A DNA stretch of 64,000 nt from Pseudoduganella violacea (GCF_014191875.1 NZ_JACHXD010000011.1:124001-188000); one strand, 5' to 3'; counted from the first letter of the stretch, positions 8,998 to 17,272 are shown. The notes: generated by a model not told the origin, from the sequence alone. Translations and numbers: made by a program.

Positions 8998-9909
8998 TTG
9001 GAAAAATTGCGTTTATTGGATCGTTTGAAGTCCTTGTCCGCCAGTGTTCGTGCTTCCATGGAACTCGAACCTGGCGAGTTTGGCCTGCGCGCCGTGCCGA
9101 AGGGACACTGGGAGGCGCGGCAGCAGGCCTATTGCATGGAACGGCAGATCCATGAGCTGCATTTCAACCACGCCAAGGGTTACCAGTCGACCGGCAGCTA
9201 TGGATTTCTGGCCGACTGGCCCGGCCTGCTGGGCTTGAAAGTGCTGGACCCCCTGCTGGAAGACCTGGATTTTTTGGCCGCGCAGCCGGCGCTGCGCGCG
9301 CTCGACCTCTCGTTCACGGGCAAGATACGGCGCGGCATCGATCTGCAGCGCTTGCCCCGGCTTGAACGGCTCACCTTGTTGTCACGGTTTAGCGGCATGG
9401 AAAGCCTGTTCGGCTGTACCGGCCTGCGCCGGCTGGCGCTGGCGCATTTTCCCGGCAAGATGACGAGCGCCATGCTGGCGCCCTTGGCGGGCTTGGAGGA
9501 GTTGTGGCTGAGCGCGCTGGTGCTGCCGGAACTCGATGCCCTGGCGGGGTTCAAGGCACTCGAGCGCCTGAGCATCAGCGGTGACCGCAGCCTGGCGTCG
9601 CTGGCCGGCCTGGCCGGGGCGAGCGCCTTGCGCCACTTGACCCTGGAGTCCTGCCCGCAGATCGGCTCGCTGGCAGCGCTGGCCTCCCTGTCCCGCCTCG
9701 AAACGCTGTGGCTGTACGACTGCGGCCGGTTGGAGTCGCTGCAGCCGCTGTCGGCCTGCCGCCAACTCCGTGAATTGAATATCCTGGGCAACACCAGCAT
9801 CGCCGACGGCCAGCTGGGGCTGCTGCGTGACTTGCCCCAGCTGCAGCGCGTTTGCATTGTCGCCAAAAAACACTACCAACCCGCTGCCGCCGACGTCAAC
9901 CGCGGCTAG
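8998..9909 (+). CDS. Leucine-rich-repeat protein, candidate immunity or partner of the RHS protein
   Basis: A cytoplasmic-looking protein of 303 residues from a TTG start 3 bp after the RHS stop, or 283 residues from the ATG at 9058. Neither start has a strong ribosome site. From residue about 95 to the end there are about eight leucine-rich repeats (for example LERLTLLSRF, LEELWLSALV, LETLWLYDCG, LRELNILGNT). No signal peptide or membrane segment is seen. The position directly behind the variable tip of an RHS toxin is where an immunity gene is expected, so neutralising the GIY-YIG-like domain is a reasonable but unproven role. I do not recognise a named family beyond LRR. Confidence 0.75.
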   Translation: MEKLRLLDRLKSLSASVRASMELEPGEFGLRAVPKGHWEARQQAYCMERQIHELHFNHAKGYQSTGSYGFLADWPGLLGLKVLDPLLEDLDFLAAQPALRALDLSFTGKIRRGIDLQRLPRLERLTLLSRFSGMESLFGCTGLRRLALAHFPGKMTSAMLAPLAGLEELWLSALVLPELDALAGFKALERLSISGDRSLASLAGLAGASALRHLTLESCPQIGSLAALASLSRLETLWLYDCGRLESLQPLSACRQLRELNILGNTSIADGQLGLLRDLPQLQRVCIVAKKHYQPAAADVNRG

Positions 9910-9924
9910 CCGGCGGCGGCTGGC

Positions 9925-10956
9925 TTATTTGCTGCCGTAGATCTTGTCGAACTCGCCGCCGTCGTCGAAGTGCTTCTTCTGGGCCGCGCGCCAGCCGCCA
10001 AAGACCTCATCCACGCTGAGCAGGGTGATCGGCTTGAAGCTGGCCGCGTATTTCTTGGCCACCGCTTCCGAGCGCGGACGCAGGAAATGCTTGGCGATGA
10101 TGTCCTGGCCGGCGTCGGAGTACAGGAAGTTCAGATAAGCCGTCGCCTGCTTGCGCAGATTGCGGCGGTCGACCACCTTGTCGACCACGGCCACCGGCGA
10201 TTCGGCCAGGATCGAGGTGGACGGGTAGACCACTTCGAAATTATCGCCGAACTCGCCGCGCACGAGTTGCACCTCGTTTTCGAAGGTCACCAGCACGTCG
10301 CCGATCTGGCGCTGGGTGAAGGTGGTGGTGGCGGCGCGGCCGCCGGTGTCGAGAATCGGCACATTCTTGAAGATCTTGCCCACCAGCTCGCGCGCCTGGG
10401 CTTCATTGCCGCCTTTTTTGAGCACCGAGCCCCAGGCCGCCAGATAGGTGTAGCGGCCGTTGCCCGAGGTTTTGGGGTTGGGAATGATCACCTGCACGCC
10501 CGGCTTGGCCAGGTCGGTCCAGTCCTTGATGGCTTTCGGATTGCCCTTGCGCACCAGATATACGACGGTCGAGTAGAACGGCGCCGCGCCGTGCGGGAAT
10601 TTCTTGCTCCAGTCGGCCACCACCAGGCCGCGGTCGGCCAGCAGGTCGATGTCGTTGGCCTGGTTCATCGTCACCACCGACGCTTCCAGGCCGTCGGCCA
10701 CGGAGCGCGCCTGCTTGGACGAGCCGCCATGCGATTGGTTGACCGCCACGGTTTCGCCGCTGCGTTTCTTGTAGTCGGCGATGAAGGCGGGGTTGATGTC
10801 CTTGAACAGTTCGCGCGTCACGTCGTAGGAGACGTTGAGCAGGGTGGGGTCGGCGGCGGCGGCGCCCAGGGGCAGGGCGAAGGCGGCAACGGCGGTGGCG
10901 AACAGGGTGCTGATGTGACGGCGTTTGCGGCTAAATGCGTTTTTTGCTGTTTGCAT
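9925..10956 (-). CDS. sbp: Periplasmic sulfate-binding protein of a sulfate ABC transporter
   Basis: A 343-residue solute-binding protein with a signal peptide (basic start KRRRH-like, cut near AAAA-DPTLL). The mature start LLNVSYDVTRELFKDIN and the motif NQSHGGSSKQARSV are hallmarks of the Sbp/CysP sulfate/thiosulfate binders, which hand the anion to CysT/CysW/CysA. No permease or ATPase gene is nearby, so the protein must work with a transporter encoded elsewhere. It converges with the LRR gene. The upstream region to the divergent GNAT gene holds a short AT-rich palindrome that could be a regulator site. Confidence 0.92.
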   Translation of the reverse strand: MQTAKNAFSRKRRHISTLFATAVAAFALPLGAAAADPTLLNVSYDVTRELFKDINPAFIADYKKRSGETVAVNQSHGGSSKQARSVADGLEASVVTMNQANDIDLLADRGLVVADWSKKFPHGAAPFYSTVVYLVRKGNPKAIKDWTDLAKPGVQVIIPNPKTSGNGRYTYLAAWGSVLKKGGNEAQARELVGKIFKNVPILDTGGRAATTTFTQRQIGDVLVTFENEVQLVRGEFGDNFEVVYPSTSILAESPVAVVDKVVDRRNLRKQATAYLNFLYSDAGQDIIAKHFLRPRSEAVAKKYAASFKPITLLSVDEVFGGWRAAQKKHFDDGGEFDKIYGSK

Positions 10957-11013
10957 GGTGGGCTCTTATTGTGAAAACAGATATCAATGGTCTAAAATTC
11001 GGCGCCGAAAAGA

Positions 11014-11028
11014 TACGAATTTTTCGTA
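11014..11028. promoter_or_regulatory. AT-rich 15-bp palindrome between sbp and the GNAT gene
   Basis: The sequence TACGAATTTTTCGTA is a perfect dyad (6-bp arms, 3-bp centre) in the divergent intergenic region, 58 bp upstream of the sbp start. A LysR-type regulator such as CysB would be expected to control sbp, and this is a plausible operator, but no specific regulator can be named from the sequence. Confidence 0.3.
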
Positions 11029-11110
11029 ATATGCTTAGACAGTAAGGGATCAACGCCTTTTTTCGAGCTGGTGTATAGTCGGCTTGTGGATGGAATTTTT
11101 GTGAGTACGC

Positions 11111-11638
11111 ATGAGTCTTGAAATTCGTATTGCAGCATCGGCCGACGCCCTGGCAGCGTGCCAGGTACTGCGCCGTTCAATTACGGAATGTTGCATCGCG
11201 GACCACAATAACGATCCCGCCATTCTGGATGCCTGGCTGGGCAATAAAAACACGCAGACCGTGGCCAGCTGGTTCGAATCCCCCACCAATTTTTCCCTGG
11301 TTGCCGTGGAAAACGGCGCGGTGGTCGGTGTCGCGCTGCTCACGGCGGCCGGCAAGCTGGCGCTGTGCTATCTGCTGCCGGAGGCGCGCTATAAAGGCGC
11401 GGGCAAGGCCTTGCTGGCCCGCATTGAGGCGCAGGCCGCGAGCTGGGGCGTGAAAGCGCTGCAGCTGCACAGCACGGCCAGCGGCGAGGAATTCTTCGCG
11501 CGCCAGGGCTATATCCGTTCCGGCAATGTGCGTTCGCCGTATGGGGTCGATACCGTCTTCTTCTGGAAGCAGTTGGGGGCGGAAAGTTGTCCGCCGGAAG
11601 CTGGGCGCAAGCGCTTTTGCGGCTGCGGCTCGACCTGA
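11111..11638 (+). CDS. GNAT-family N-acetyltransferase
   Basis: A 175-residue single-domain acetyltransferase. The acetyl-CoA-binding motif A region is LCYLLPEARYKGAGKALLAR (Q/R-x-x-G-x-A type: YKGAGKALL), followed by the usual C-terminal FFARQGYIRSG strand-helix. Start chosen at MSLEIRIAAS, the fold's first strand. It is divergent from sbp and converges with the LuxR gene 7 bp away. The substrate is unknown. The last ~20 residues (ESCPPEAGRKRFCGCGST) are Cys-rich and lie beyond the domain; they may be read-through without function. Confidence 0.85.
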   Translation: MSLEIRIAASADALAACQVLRRSITECCIADHNNDPAILDAWLGNKNTQTVASWFESPTNFSLVAVENGAVVGVALLTAAGKLALCYLLPEARYKGAGKALLARIEAQAASWGVKALQLHSTASGEEFFARQGYIRSGNVRSPYGVDTVFFWKQLGAESCPPEAGRKRFCGCGST

Positions 11639-11645
11639 CCCTTTC

Positions 11646-12278
11646 TTACAGCAAACCCATCTGCGCGGCCTCGTAGACGGCTTCGCCGCGCGTGTGCACG
11701 CCCAGCTTGCGGTAAATGCGCTTGACGTGGTGGGCCGCCGTGTGCGGCGAGATGCCGTGCAGGCCGCCGATTTCGTTCATGGTCAAACCCTTGCCCAGGG
11801 CGCGCAGGATATCGCTTTCGCGGCCGGTCAGCGGCGTGGCCAGCGGCGCCGGCGCGTTCGCCTGCAGCCGGCGCAGCAGCTGGTGGGCGCTGGTCGGGCA
11901 CAGGAAGGCGCTGCCGTTGCGCAGTGCGCGCAGGCAGTCGCGCAGCTCGGCGGCGCTGCATTCGGTTTGCAGGCAGGCGTTGGCGCCGGCCTGCAGGCAG
12001 GCGTAGAGCAGGGCGTCAGCGCCGCTCTTGGCCACGATGGCCACGGCGCAGCCCGGATGGCTATCGAGCGCCAGCCGCGTCAGCCGTGGCGCCTGGCGAT
12101 CGGCCAGGTGGCAGAGAATCAGGTAGACATTGGCGCTGCTGCGGCTGATCAGGGTTTCAGCGGCGGCCGCGCTGGCGGCATAGCCGAGCGGCAGCATGCC
12201 GGAGTCGGCCGCGATCAGGCTGTGCAGATGCTGGCGCGTGCTGGGGCAATCGGCAATAAGGGCAATGGCAGTGGGCAT
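11646..12278 (-). CDS. LuxR/NarL-type transcriptional regulator with degenerate receiver domain
   Basis: A 210-residue two-domain regulator. The C-terminal helix-turn-helix (TPLTGRESDILRALGKGLTM... ISPHTAAHHVKRIYRKLGV) is a textbook GerE/LuxR DNA-binding domain. The N-terminal ~120 residues have the length and hydrophobic pattern of a response-regulator receiver, but the phospho-acceptor position reads LILCHLAD (C56/H57, no Asp) and the conserved Lys region reads ACLQTE. Classical phosphorylation by a histidine kinase is therefore unlikely. No kinase gene is adjacent. Target genes cannot be inferred; the closest candidates are its own promoter or the c-di-GMP genes downstream. Confidence 0.85.
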   Translation of the reverse strand: MPTAIALIADCPSTRQHLHSLIAADSGMLPLGYAASAAAAETLISRSSANVYLILCHLADRQAPRLTRLALDSHPGCAVAIVAKSGADALLYACLQAGANACLQTECSAAELRDCLRALRNGSAFLCPTSAHQLLRRLQANAPAPLATPLTGRESDILRALGKGLTMNEIGGLHGISPHTAAHHVKRIYRKLGVHTRGEAVYEAAQMGLL

Positions 12279-12354
12279 GAACGCAGCCGTGGGGACGGCA
12301 AATGCTGTGCATGCTTCATGATAGTCCGAGCCGCCACGGCCCGCAAAGCCGGGC

Positions 12355-13149
12355 TTAGAAGCCGACGGCCAGCGGCAGCGGCGCCGCTTCGAACTGGACC
12401 TGGCCGGCGCCGAACATTTTCAGTTCGCCGGGCTGGAAGGCGGTCCAGGCTTCGTTCGAGGTCAGCGGCTCGGTGGCGATGACGGCGATGCGGTCGTCCA
12501 GGTGGTTGTGCTGGCTGAAGTCGATGCTCAGGTCGCAGTCGATGAGCTTGGCCACCGAGAAGGGATAGGCGCGCAGCACATAGTGCAGCTGGGTGCTGCA
12601 ATGGGCAAACAGGGTGTCGCCGTCGGACAGGATGAAGTTGAAGGTGCCATGGGTGGCGATTTCCTCGGCCAGCAGGCTCAGCTCGGCATACAGCCGGTCG
12701 CGCGAGGGCTGGACGGCGAAGCGCTGGCCCAGGCGCGACAGCAGGTAGCAGAAGGCGCGCTCGCTATCGGTGTCGCCTTCCGGCGTGTAGGCGCCGGCGG
12801 CCGGGGCGAATGCCTTGAGGTCGCCGTTATGGGCGAAGGTCCAGGTGCGGCCCCACAGCTGGCGCTTGAAAGGATGGCAGTTTTCGCGGGCGATGCGGCC
12901 TTGCGTGGCTTTGCGGATATGGGCGATCACATTGCTGGCTTTGAGCGGCTGCTGTTTGATGCTGGCCGCCAGCGGCGAAGCGATGCAGGGCAGGTGGTCG
13001 GCAAAAATCTGGCACTCGTCCTTGGTGTGGAAGGCGATGCCCCAGCCATCCTTGTGCTCGCCCGTGCGGCCACCGCGCTCGGCAAAACCGGAAAAGGAAA
13101 ATCCCAGGTTGGCGGGCTTGCTGCTGTTCATTGCGAGGAGCTGGCACAT
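12355..13149 (-). CDS. Class II glutamine amidotransferase (YafJ-type)
   Basis: A 264-residue Ntn-type glutamine amidohydrolase. The start at MCQLLAMNS was chosen over an upstream in-frame start because family II enzymes need Cys2 as the N-terminal nucleophile after Met removal. Motifs seen: GRTGEHKDGWGIAF, NVIAHIRKAT and WTFAHNGDL, which form the glutamine-binding and oxyanion elements of the YafJ/GAT-II family. There is no synthase domain, so the acceptor of the ammonia is unknown; family members are usually annotated only generally. It stands alone, divergent from the EAL gene. Confidence 0.9.
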   Translation of the reverse strand: MCQLLAMNSSKPANLGFSFSGFAERGGRTGEHKDGWGIAFHTKDECQIFADHLPCIASPLAASIKQQPLKASNVIAHIRKATQGRIARENCHPFKRQLWGRTWTFAHNGDLKAFAPAAGAYTPEGDTDSERAFCYLLSRLGQRFAVQPSRDRLYAELSLLAEEIATHGTFNFILSDGDTLFAHCSTQLHYVLRAYPFSVAKLIDCDLSIDFSQHNHLDDRIAVIATEPLTSNEAWTAFQPGELKMFGAGQVQFEAAPLPLAVGF

Positions 13150-13357
13150 GGTATGGAGGCGAGATTGTTGCTGACGGTCCCAAGATACCGAGGAACTGGC
13201 CCAGCAGGAACGAATCAATTCTTATATGCATATTCACCGGGCTTCACCTATCCTTTATGTGTGTGAGTTATAAGCTAGGGAAAAAGCATTCTTTCGGTTT
13301 TGCCGGCCGAGCGCGTAGGCTAGGGGTTCTGGCGCCATGGGCGCGTGAAGGAGCACT

Positions 13358-14200
13358 ATGAAATTCCCTGTCCTGCAAAACTATCTGGCGCGCCTGTCCG
13401 ATCCGGCCGCCACGGCCTCGACCATCTGGCTCGACAGCGAGGGCCGCGCCCTGGGCCGCTTCTTCAACTGCACCATGACCAGCGCCTTCCAACCGGTGCG
13501 CCAGCTCGATACCGGCCGCGTCTTCGCCTACGAGGGCTTGGCGCGCAGCGTGTCGACGGCCGACGAGGGCTTGTCGCTGTGGAAGCTGCTCGACCACGCC
13601 GCCAGCGACGACGAGTCGGTGGAACTGGACCGGCTGTGCCGCATGCTGCATGCGATCAATTTCTTCCGCCAGAACGAGAGCGGCGACGCCGTGAACGGCG
13701 GGGCCGACCTGTACCTGAATGTGCATGACCGGCTGTTGAGCGCGGTCAGCAGCAACCATGGTTATGCCTTCCAGCGCATTCTCGATGCGCTCGGCTTGCC
13801 GATCGGCCGCGTGGTGTTGCAATTGCCGCAAGTGAATGCGCAGCAGGGCTGGCTGCTCAATTATGTGTCCGACAATTACCGCCGCAACGGCTTCCGCTTC
13901 GCCGTCAATGTCTCGGGCGGACGCGAGGGCTTGAACCTGCTGGAGCGGGTGCGGCCCGATGTGGTGAAGGTCGATGCGCGCGCCTTGCACGACGAGGCGG
14001 CCCTGGTCGAATTGCTGCTGCGCAGCGCCTCGGTGGGCGCGCAACTGGTCTTCAAGCGCCTGGAAGAGCCGCAAGTGCTGTCGGCGGTGCGCCGCATTGG
14101 TGAACTGGCCGGCTTGCCGGTGCTGGGCCAGGGCTATCTGCTGGACAATCCGCGTCCGGCCCTGCTGGAAGCGGCGGCGCCGCGCCAGTTGGCGGCCTGA
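13358..14200 (+). CDS. EAL-domain protein, probably catalytically inactive
   Basis: A 280-residue protein with a stand-alone EAL fold and a strong ribosome site (GAAGGAG) 6 bp before the ATG. Fold landmarks are present: YEGLAR at the EAL position, YLNVHD, DVVKVDAR and GQGYLLDNP. Several metal and catalytic positions of c-di-GMP phosphodiesterases are lost: EITE is LQLPQ, DDFGTG is VNVSGG, and the AEGVE strand is VFKRLEE. It more likely binds c-di-GMP or a protein partner than hydrolyses the nucleotide. Such degenerate EAL proteins can regulate motility (YdiV/RflP type), which is interesting 6 kb from a flagellar locus; that link is inference. Confidence 0.85.
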   Translation: MKFPVLQNYLARLSDPAATASTIWLDSEGRALGRFFNCTMTSAFQPVRQLDTGRVFAYEGLARSVSTADEGLSLWKLLDHAASDDESVELDRLCRMLHAINFFRQNESGDAVNGGADLYLNVHDRLLSAVSSNHGYAFQRILDALGLPIGRVVLQLPQVNAQQGWLLNYVSDNYRRNGFRFAVNVSGGREGLNLLERVRPDVVKVDARALHDEAALVELLLRSASVGAQLVFKRLEEPQVLSAVRRIGELAGLPVLGQGYLLDNPRPALLEAAAPRQLAA

Positions 14201-14322
14201 GCCGGTCCGAAGACTTAAACTTGGCTTAAGGAAAGCACCGTAGTTGGCGCACGAAGTTAAAGGAATTTCTCAACTCCCCCCGCTATACGCTATAGTATCC
14301 GCATTGTTTGATTGGACATGCT

Positions 14323-15054
14323 ATGGCAACGCGCAGAGATTTTTTACAGAAAGGGCTGGGCCTGACGGCGGCCAGCTGCATCGGCGTGCCGCTGATCGGC
14401 TGCGCTTCCAGCCGCGCCGCCGACACGGCCGGTACGCGTCCGAGCCGCCAGGCCAGCGCGGCCGCGCCGCGCAGCGCCGCCAAACCGACCCAACTGGCCC
14501 AGGCCGCGCCGCTGGCGCCGGCCGAGCTGGCGCCGCCACCCGATATTTTCGACGCCCAGGCGCTCGACCTGGAATTCTGGCTCAAGCCGCGCACCCTGCA
14601 CGTGATCCGGCCCGCCAGCGGCGAGAAGAGCAAGCTGCTGTACTGGCGCGATGGCGAGGTGATCGACACGGCTTACCAGGAGCTGTGCCATCTGCTGCGC
14701 GATGTCAATGGCCGCGAAACGGCCCAGATCGATCCCAAGCTGCTGGAAACGCTGTGGGGGGCGCAAGCCTTCGTGGCGCGCTATGGCATCGAAAGCCCGG
14801 TCGAAATCCTGTCCGGCTACCGCACGCCCAGTTCCAACAAGCGCCTGATCGAGCAGGGCATTCCGGCCGCGCGCCAATCGCTGCATATGGAAGGCAAGGC
14901 GGCCGATATCCGCATCCCGAACTTGAACGCCGAGGTGCTGGGCGGCCTGGTCAAGAGTTTCGGCCAGGGCGGGGTGGGCTTCTATTACCGCGAAGGACCG
15001 CGTGGCGGCTGGATCCACGCCGATACCGGCCTGAAGCGCACCTGGAAGGGCTGA
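14323..15054 (+). CDS. Tat-exported YcbK/DUF882 family peptidase (M15-like)
   Basis: A 243-residue protein starting at MATRRDFLQKG, a twin-arginine signal (RRDFLQK) followed by a hydrophobic stretch ending in LIGCASS, which could also act as a lipobox. After a Pro/Ala-rich linker, the domain from about residue 80 matches the DUF882/YcbK group of peptidase M15: LSGYRTPSSN, SLHMEGKAADI and GGWIHADTG supply the zinc-ligand and substrate positions (H and D of HMEGKAAD, H of WIHAD). Likely a murein D,D-carboxypeptidase-type enzyme acting in the periplasm. A TTG start at 14308 is possible but would weaken the Tat signal. Confidence 0.88.
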   Translation: MATRRDFLQKGLGLTAASCIGVPLIGCASSRAADTAGTRPSRQASAAAPRSAAKPTQLAQAAPLAPAELAPPPDIFDAQALDLEFWLKPRTLHVIRPASGEKSKLLYWRDGEVIDTAYQELCHLLRDVNGRETAQIDPKLLETLWGAQAFVARYGIESPVEILSGYRTPSSNKRLIEQGIPAARQSLHMEGKAADIRIPNLNAEVLGGLVKSFGQGGVGFYYREGPRGGWIHADTGLKRTWKG

Positions 15055-15086
15055 GGCCAGGGCGCGGCCCGGTCCCAGCGCTAGTC

Positions 15087-15302
15087 TCAGCGATAGTAAT
15101 ACGGCCGGGTCGGCACGGCGTCGTGCCGCGCCCGCTCCCGCGCGTCGAAATCCTGGCGCCGGTCCCACCAGATATACCAGCCGCGCCGCTGCTCGGCGAC
15201 GGCGGCCGGATGCTGGTCCAGATAGCCGTGCATGAAATGCTCGAATTCCGACACATAGCCCTGGTGGAAAGGCCGCCACGGCTGGCTTTCAGCTGCTTTC
15301 AT
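15087..15302 (-). CDS. DUF3460 family protein
   Basis: A 71-residue acidic/aromatic protein whose core (YVSEFEHFMHGYLDQHPAA and QRRGWYIWWDRR) matches the small DUF3460 family common in Burkholderiales. No signal peptide or catalytic motif; function is not known for the family. It is divergent from the following gene with 60 bp between starts. A GGAGG-like ribosome site (GGAGGAAAG) precedes the ATG on the minus strand, supporting the start. Confidence 0.8.
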   Translation of the reverse strand: MKAAESQPWRPFHQGYVSEFEHFMHGYLDQHPAAVAEQRRGWYIWWDRRQDFDARERARHDAVPTRPYYYR

Positions 15303-15362
15303 CTTTCCTCCTGTCTTCGGTTACACTGGCGGGCTCGAATAGCCATCAGTCATAGAAAAGCC

Positions 15363-15770
15363 ATGCAGGACAATCACGATGCGGCCAAGCCGCGCTTCCG
15401 CCCCGTGCCGTGGACGGCGCTGGAAACCCCGGCCGATGCCGAGCTGTGGATCGCCGAGCACAATCTCGCCTTGCAGGAACATATCGCGCCCAATGAAACG
15501 GGCTACGGCGTCTGCTTCACGCTGGCCGAGGGCGGCGATCTGTTCATGCAGACCGTCGACGGCGCCCTGATTCTCGATCTTACGCCGGAAGCCGAATGGG
15601 TGGCGCCCCTGATCGCCGCCGTGGCCCAGGCCGCGCCGCCGCAAGGCGCGCTGTGGCTGCTGCCCGACGATAAGCTGGTGCAGCTGCTGATCGGCTTGAG
15701 CAGCCTGATCGCCAGCACCACCCTGGTGGTCGGGCACCGTTTCGGCCGCGCCGGCCGCCGCTCCTTGTAA
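15363..15770 (+). CDS. Conserved hypothetical cytoplasmic protein
   Basis: A 135-residue protein of unknown function, with its start at ATG 15363. A much longer open frame extends upstream but is antisense/out-of-frame over the YcbK gene and was rejected. The protein is acidic with a hydrophobic end (VQLLIGLSSLIASTTLVVGHRF) before a basic tail; that segment is too short and polar for a confident membrane helix. No signal peptide. It is followed 23 bp later by the amino-acid ABC binding protein, so the two could be co-transcribed. Confidence 0.65.
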   Translation: MQDNHDAAKPRFRPVPWTALETPADAELWIAEHNLALQEHIAPNETGYGVCFTLAEGGDLFMQTVDGALILDLTPEAEWVAPLIAAVAQAAPPQGALWLLPDDKLVQLLIGLSSLIASTTLVVGHRFGRAGRRSL

Positions 15771-15793
15771 ACCACGCCAAGAAGGGATATCCC

Positions 15794-16579
15794 ATGCGCA
15801 GAACCGTCCTCACCCTGATTGCCGCCAGCCTGCTGGCCGGCGCCACGCTGCCCGCCAGCGCCGCCGACCTGCTGGCCACGGCGCGCGCGCGCGGCACGCT
15901 GAAAATCGCGCTGGAAGGCACCTATCCGCCCTTCAACTACAAAGACCCGAAAACCGGCGAATTGAGCGGCTACGACGTGGACGTGGCGCGCCTGCTGGCG
16001 AGCAAGCTGGGCTTGAAGCCGGAATTTGTCGCCACCGAATGGAGCGCCATCCTGGCCGGCCTGGCCAGCGGCAAATACGACATCATCGTCAACCAGGTCG
16101 GCATCAATCCGAAGCGCGAGCAGGCTTTCGATTTCTCCCAGCCGTATACCTATTCCACGCCGCAGCTGCTGCAGCGCCAGCAAGATAAGGCGGTGTATGC
16201 CGTGCTGACCGATCTGCGCGGCCGGCGCGTGGGCGTCGGCCAGGGCAGCGTGTTCGAGCAGCAGGCCAAGACGGTGCCGGGCATCGACGTGCGCAGCTAT
16301 CCGGGCGCGCCGGAATACCTGCAAGACCTGGCCGTGGGCCGCATCGACGCCGCCCTCAACGACAGCCTGATGGTGGCCTGGCTGGTGAAGACCAGCAAGC
16401 TGCCGTTGCGCGCCGGGGCGCGCGTCGGCAAGGTGGAGCGCATGGGCATTCCGTTCCAGAAGAATAATCCGCAGTTCAAGGCGGCCATCGACAAGGCGCT
16501 GGCCGAGGCGGCGGCCGACGGCAGCCTGAGCGCCATTTCCAGGAAGTGGTTCGACGCCGATGTGAGCAAGGCGCCTTAA
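15794..16579 (+). CDS. Amino-acid ABC transporter periplasmic binding protein (FliY/TcyJ-like)
   Basis: A 261-residue SBP_bac_3 family protein with a signal peptide (cut after LPASA-A). The mature part opens with GTLKIALEGTYPPFNYKD and contains GYDVDVARLLASKLG and GINPKREQAFDFSQPY, the signature of polar amino-acid/cystine binders. Preceded by a clear ribosome site (AAGGG). Closest in style to cystine-binding FliY/TcyJ, but the ligand cannot be fixed from sequence. The permease gene begins 3 bp after its stop, so the two are an operon. Confidence 0.9.
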   Translation: MRRTVLTLIAASLLAGATLPASAADLLATARARGTLKIALEGTYPPFNYKDPKTGELSGYDVDVARLLASKLGLKPEFVATEWSAILAGLASGKYDIIVNQVGINPKREQAFDFSQPYTYSTPQLLQRQQDKAVYAVLTDLRGRRVGVGQGSVFEQQAKTVPGIDVRSYPGAPEYLQDLAVGRIDAALNDSLMVAWLVKTSKLPLRAGARVGKVERMGIPFQKNNPQFKAAIDKALAEAAADGSLSAISRKWFDADVSKAP

Positions 16580-16582
16580 GCG

Positions 16583-17272
16583 ATGGCCTTGCCCGGTCTG
16601 GACCAGCTGCCCGATCTGCTGGCCCTGCTGCAGGAGGCGGCGCCGGCCCTGGGCCAGGGCGCGGCCTATACCCTGGCGTTCGCCGTGGCCGCCATGCTGG
16701 GCGGCTTGCTGATCGGCTTTCCCGTGGCCGTGCTGCGCATCCTGCCGTGGCGCCTGTTGCGCTGGCCGGCCGCCGTGTATGTCAGCCTGATGCGCGGCAC
16801 GCCGCTGCTGGTGCAGATGTTCGTCATCTATTACGGCCTGCCCAGCATCGGCATCGAGTTCGCGCCGCTGACGGCCGGCGTGCTGGCGCTGAGCCTGAAT
16901 GCCGGCGCGTATCTGTCGGAAAGCTTGCGCGGCGCCATCCTGAGCATCGCCAAGGGGCAGTGGGCGGCCAGTTTCAGCCTGGGCCTGGGTTACGGCCAGA
17001 CCCTGCGCCATGTGGTGCTGCCGCAAGCCTTGCGCGTGGCCGTGCCGTCCATGAGCAATACCCTGATCAGCCTGATCAAGGATACCTCGCTGGTCTCGGT
17101 CATCACCGTGACCGAGTTGATGCTCTCGACCAAGGAAGCGATCGCCACCAGCTTCCGTCCCCTGCCGCTATACCTGGCGGCGGCCGCGATTTACTGGGCC
17201 TTGAGCCTGCTCTTTGAAGTCTTGCAGGGCGTGGCCGAACGGCGTCTGAACCGCGCCCACCGCCAGCCCTGA
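16583..17272 (+). CDS. Amino-acid ABC transporter permease (HisM/TcyL-like)
   Basis: A 229-residue inner-membrane permease with about five hydrophobic segments and the His/Glu/Gln/Arg/opine family start (LGQGAAYTLAFAVAAMLGGL). The conserved EAA loop that docks the ATPase is visible: QALRVAVPSMSNTLISLIKD. Works with the upstream binding protein. No ATP-binding subunit follows; the next gene is a GGDEF-EAL protein. The ATPase must be supplied from elsewhere in the genome or the system is incomplete. Confidence 0.9.
   Translation: MALPGLDQLPDLLALLQEAAPALGQGAAYTLAFAVAAMLGGLLIGFPVAVLRILPWRLLRWPAAVYVSLMRGTPLLVQMFVIYYGLPSIGIEFAPLTAGVLALSLNAGAYLSESLRGAILSIAKGQWAASFSLGLGYGQTLRHVVLPQALRVAVPSMSNTLISLIKDTSLVSVITVTELMLSTKEAIATSFRPLPLYLAAAAIYWALSLLFEVLQGVAERRLNRAHRQP

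Noticed and set aside
9890..9925. GC-rich inverted repeat at the LRR/sbp convergence as a terminator
   Set aside because: The arms pair imperfectly (about 11 of 13), the inner loop is long and there is no T-run, so it is not supported.
14244..15362. A long in-frame extension upstream of the hypothetical gene at 15363
   Set aside because: It runs out of frame over the clear YcbK-type gene and has Arg/Gly-rich shadow composition. The ATG at 15363 begins the plausible protein.
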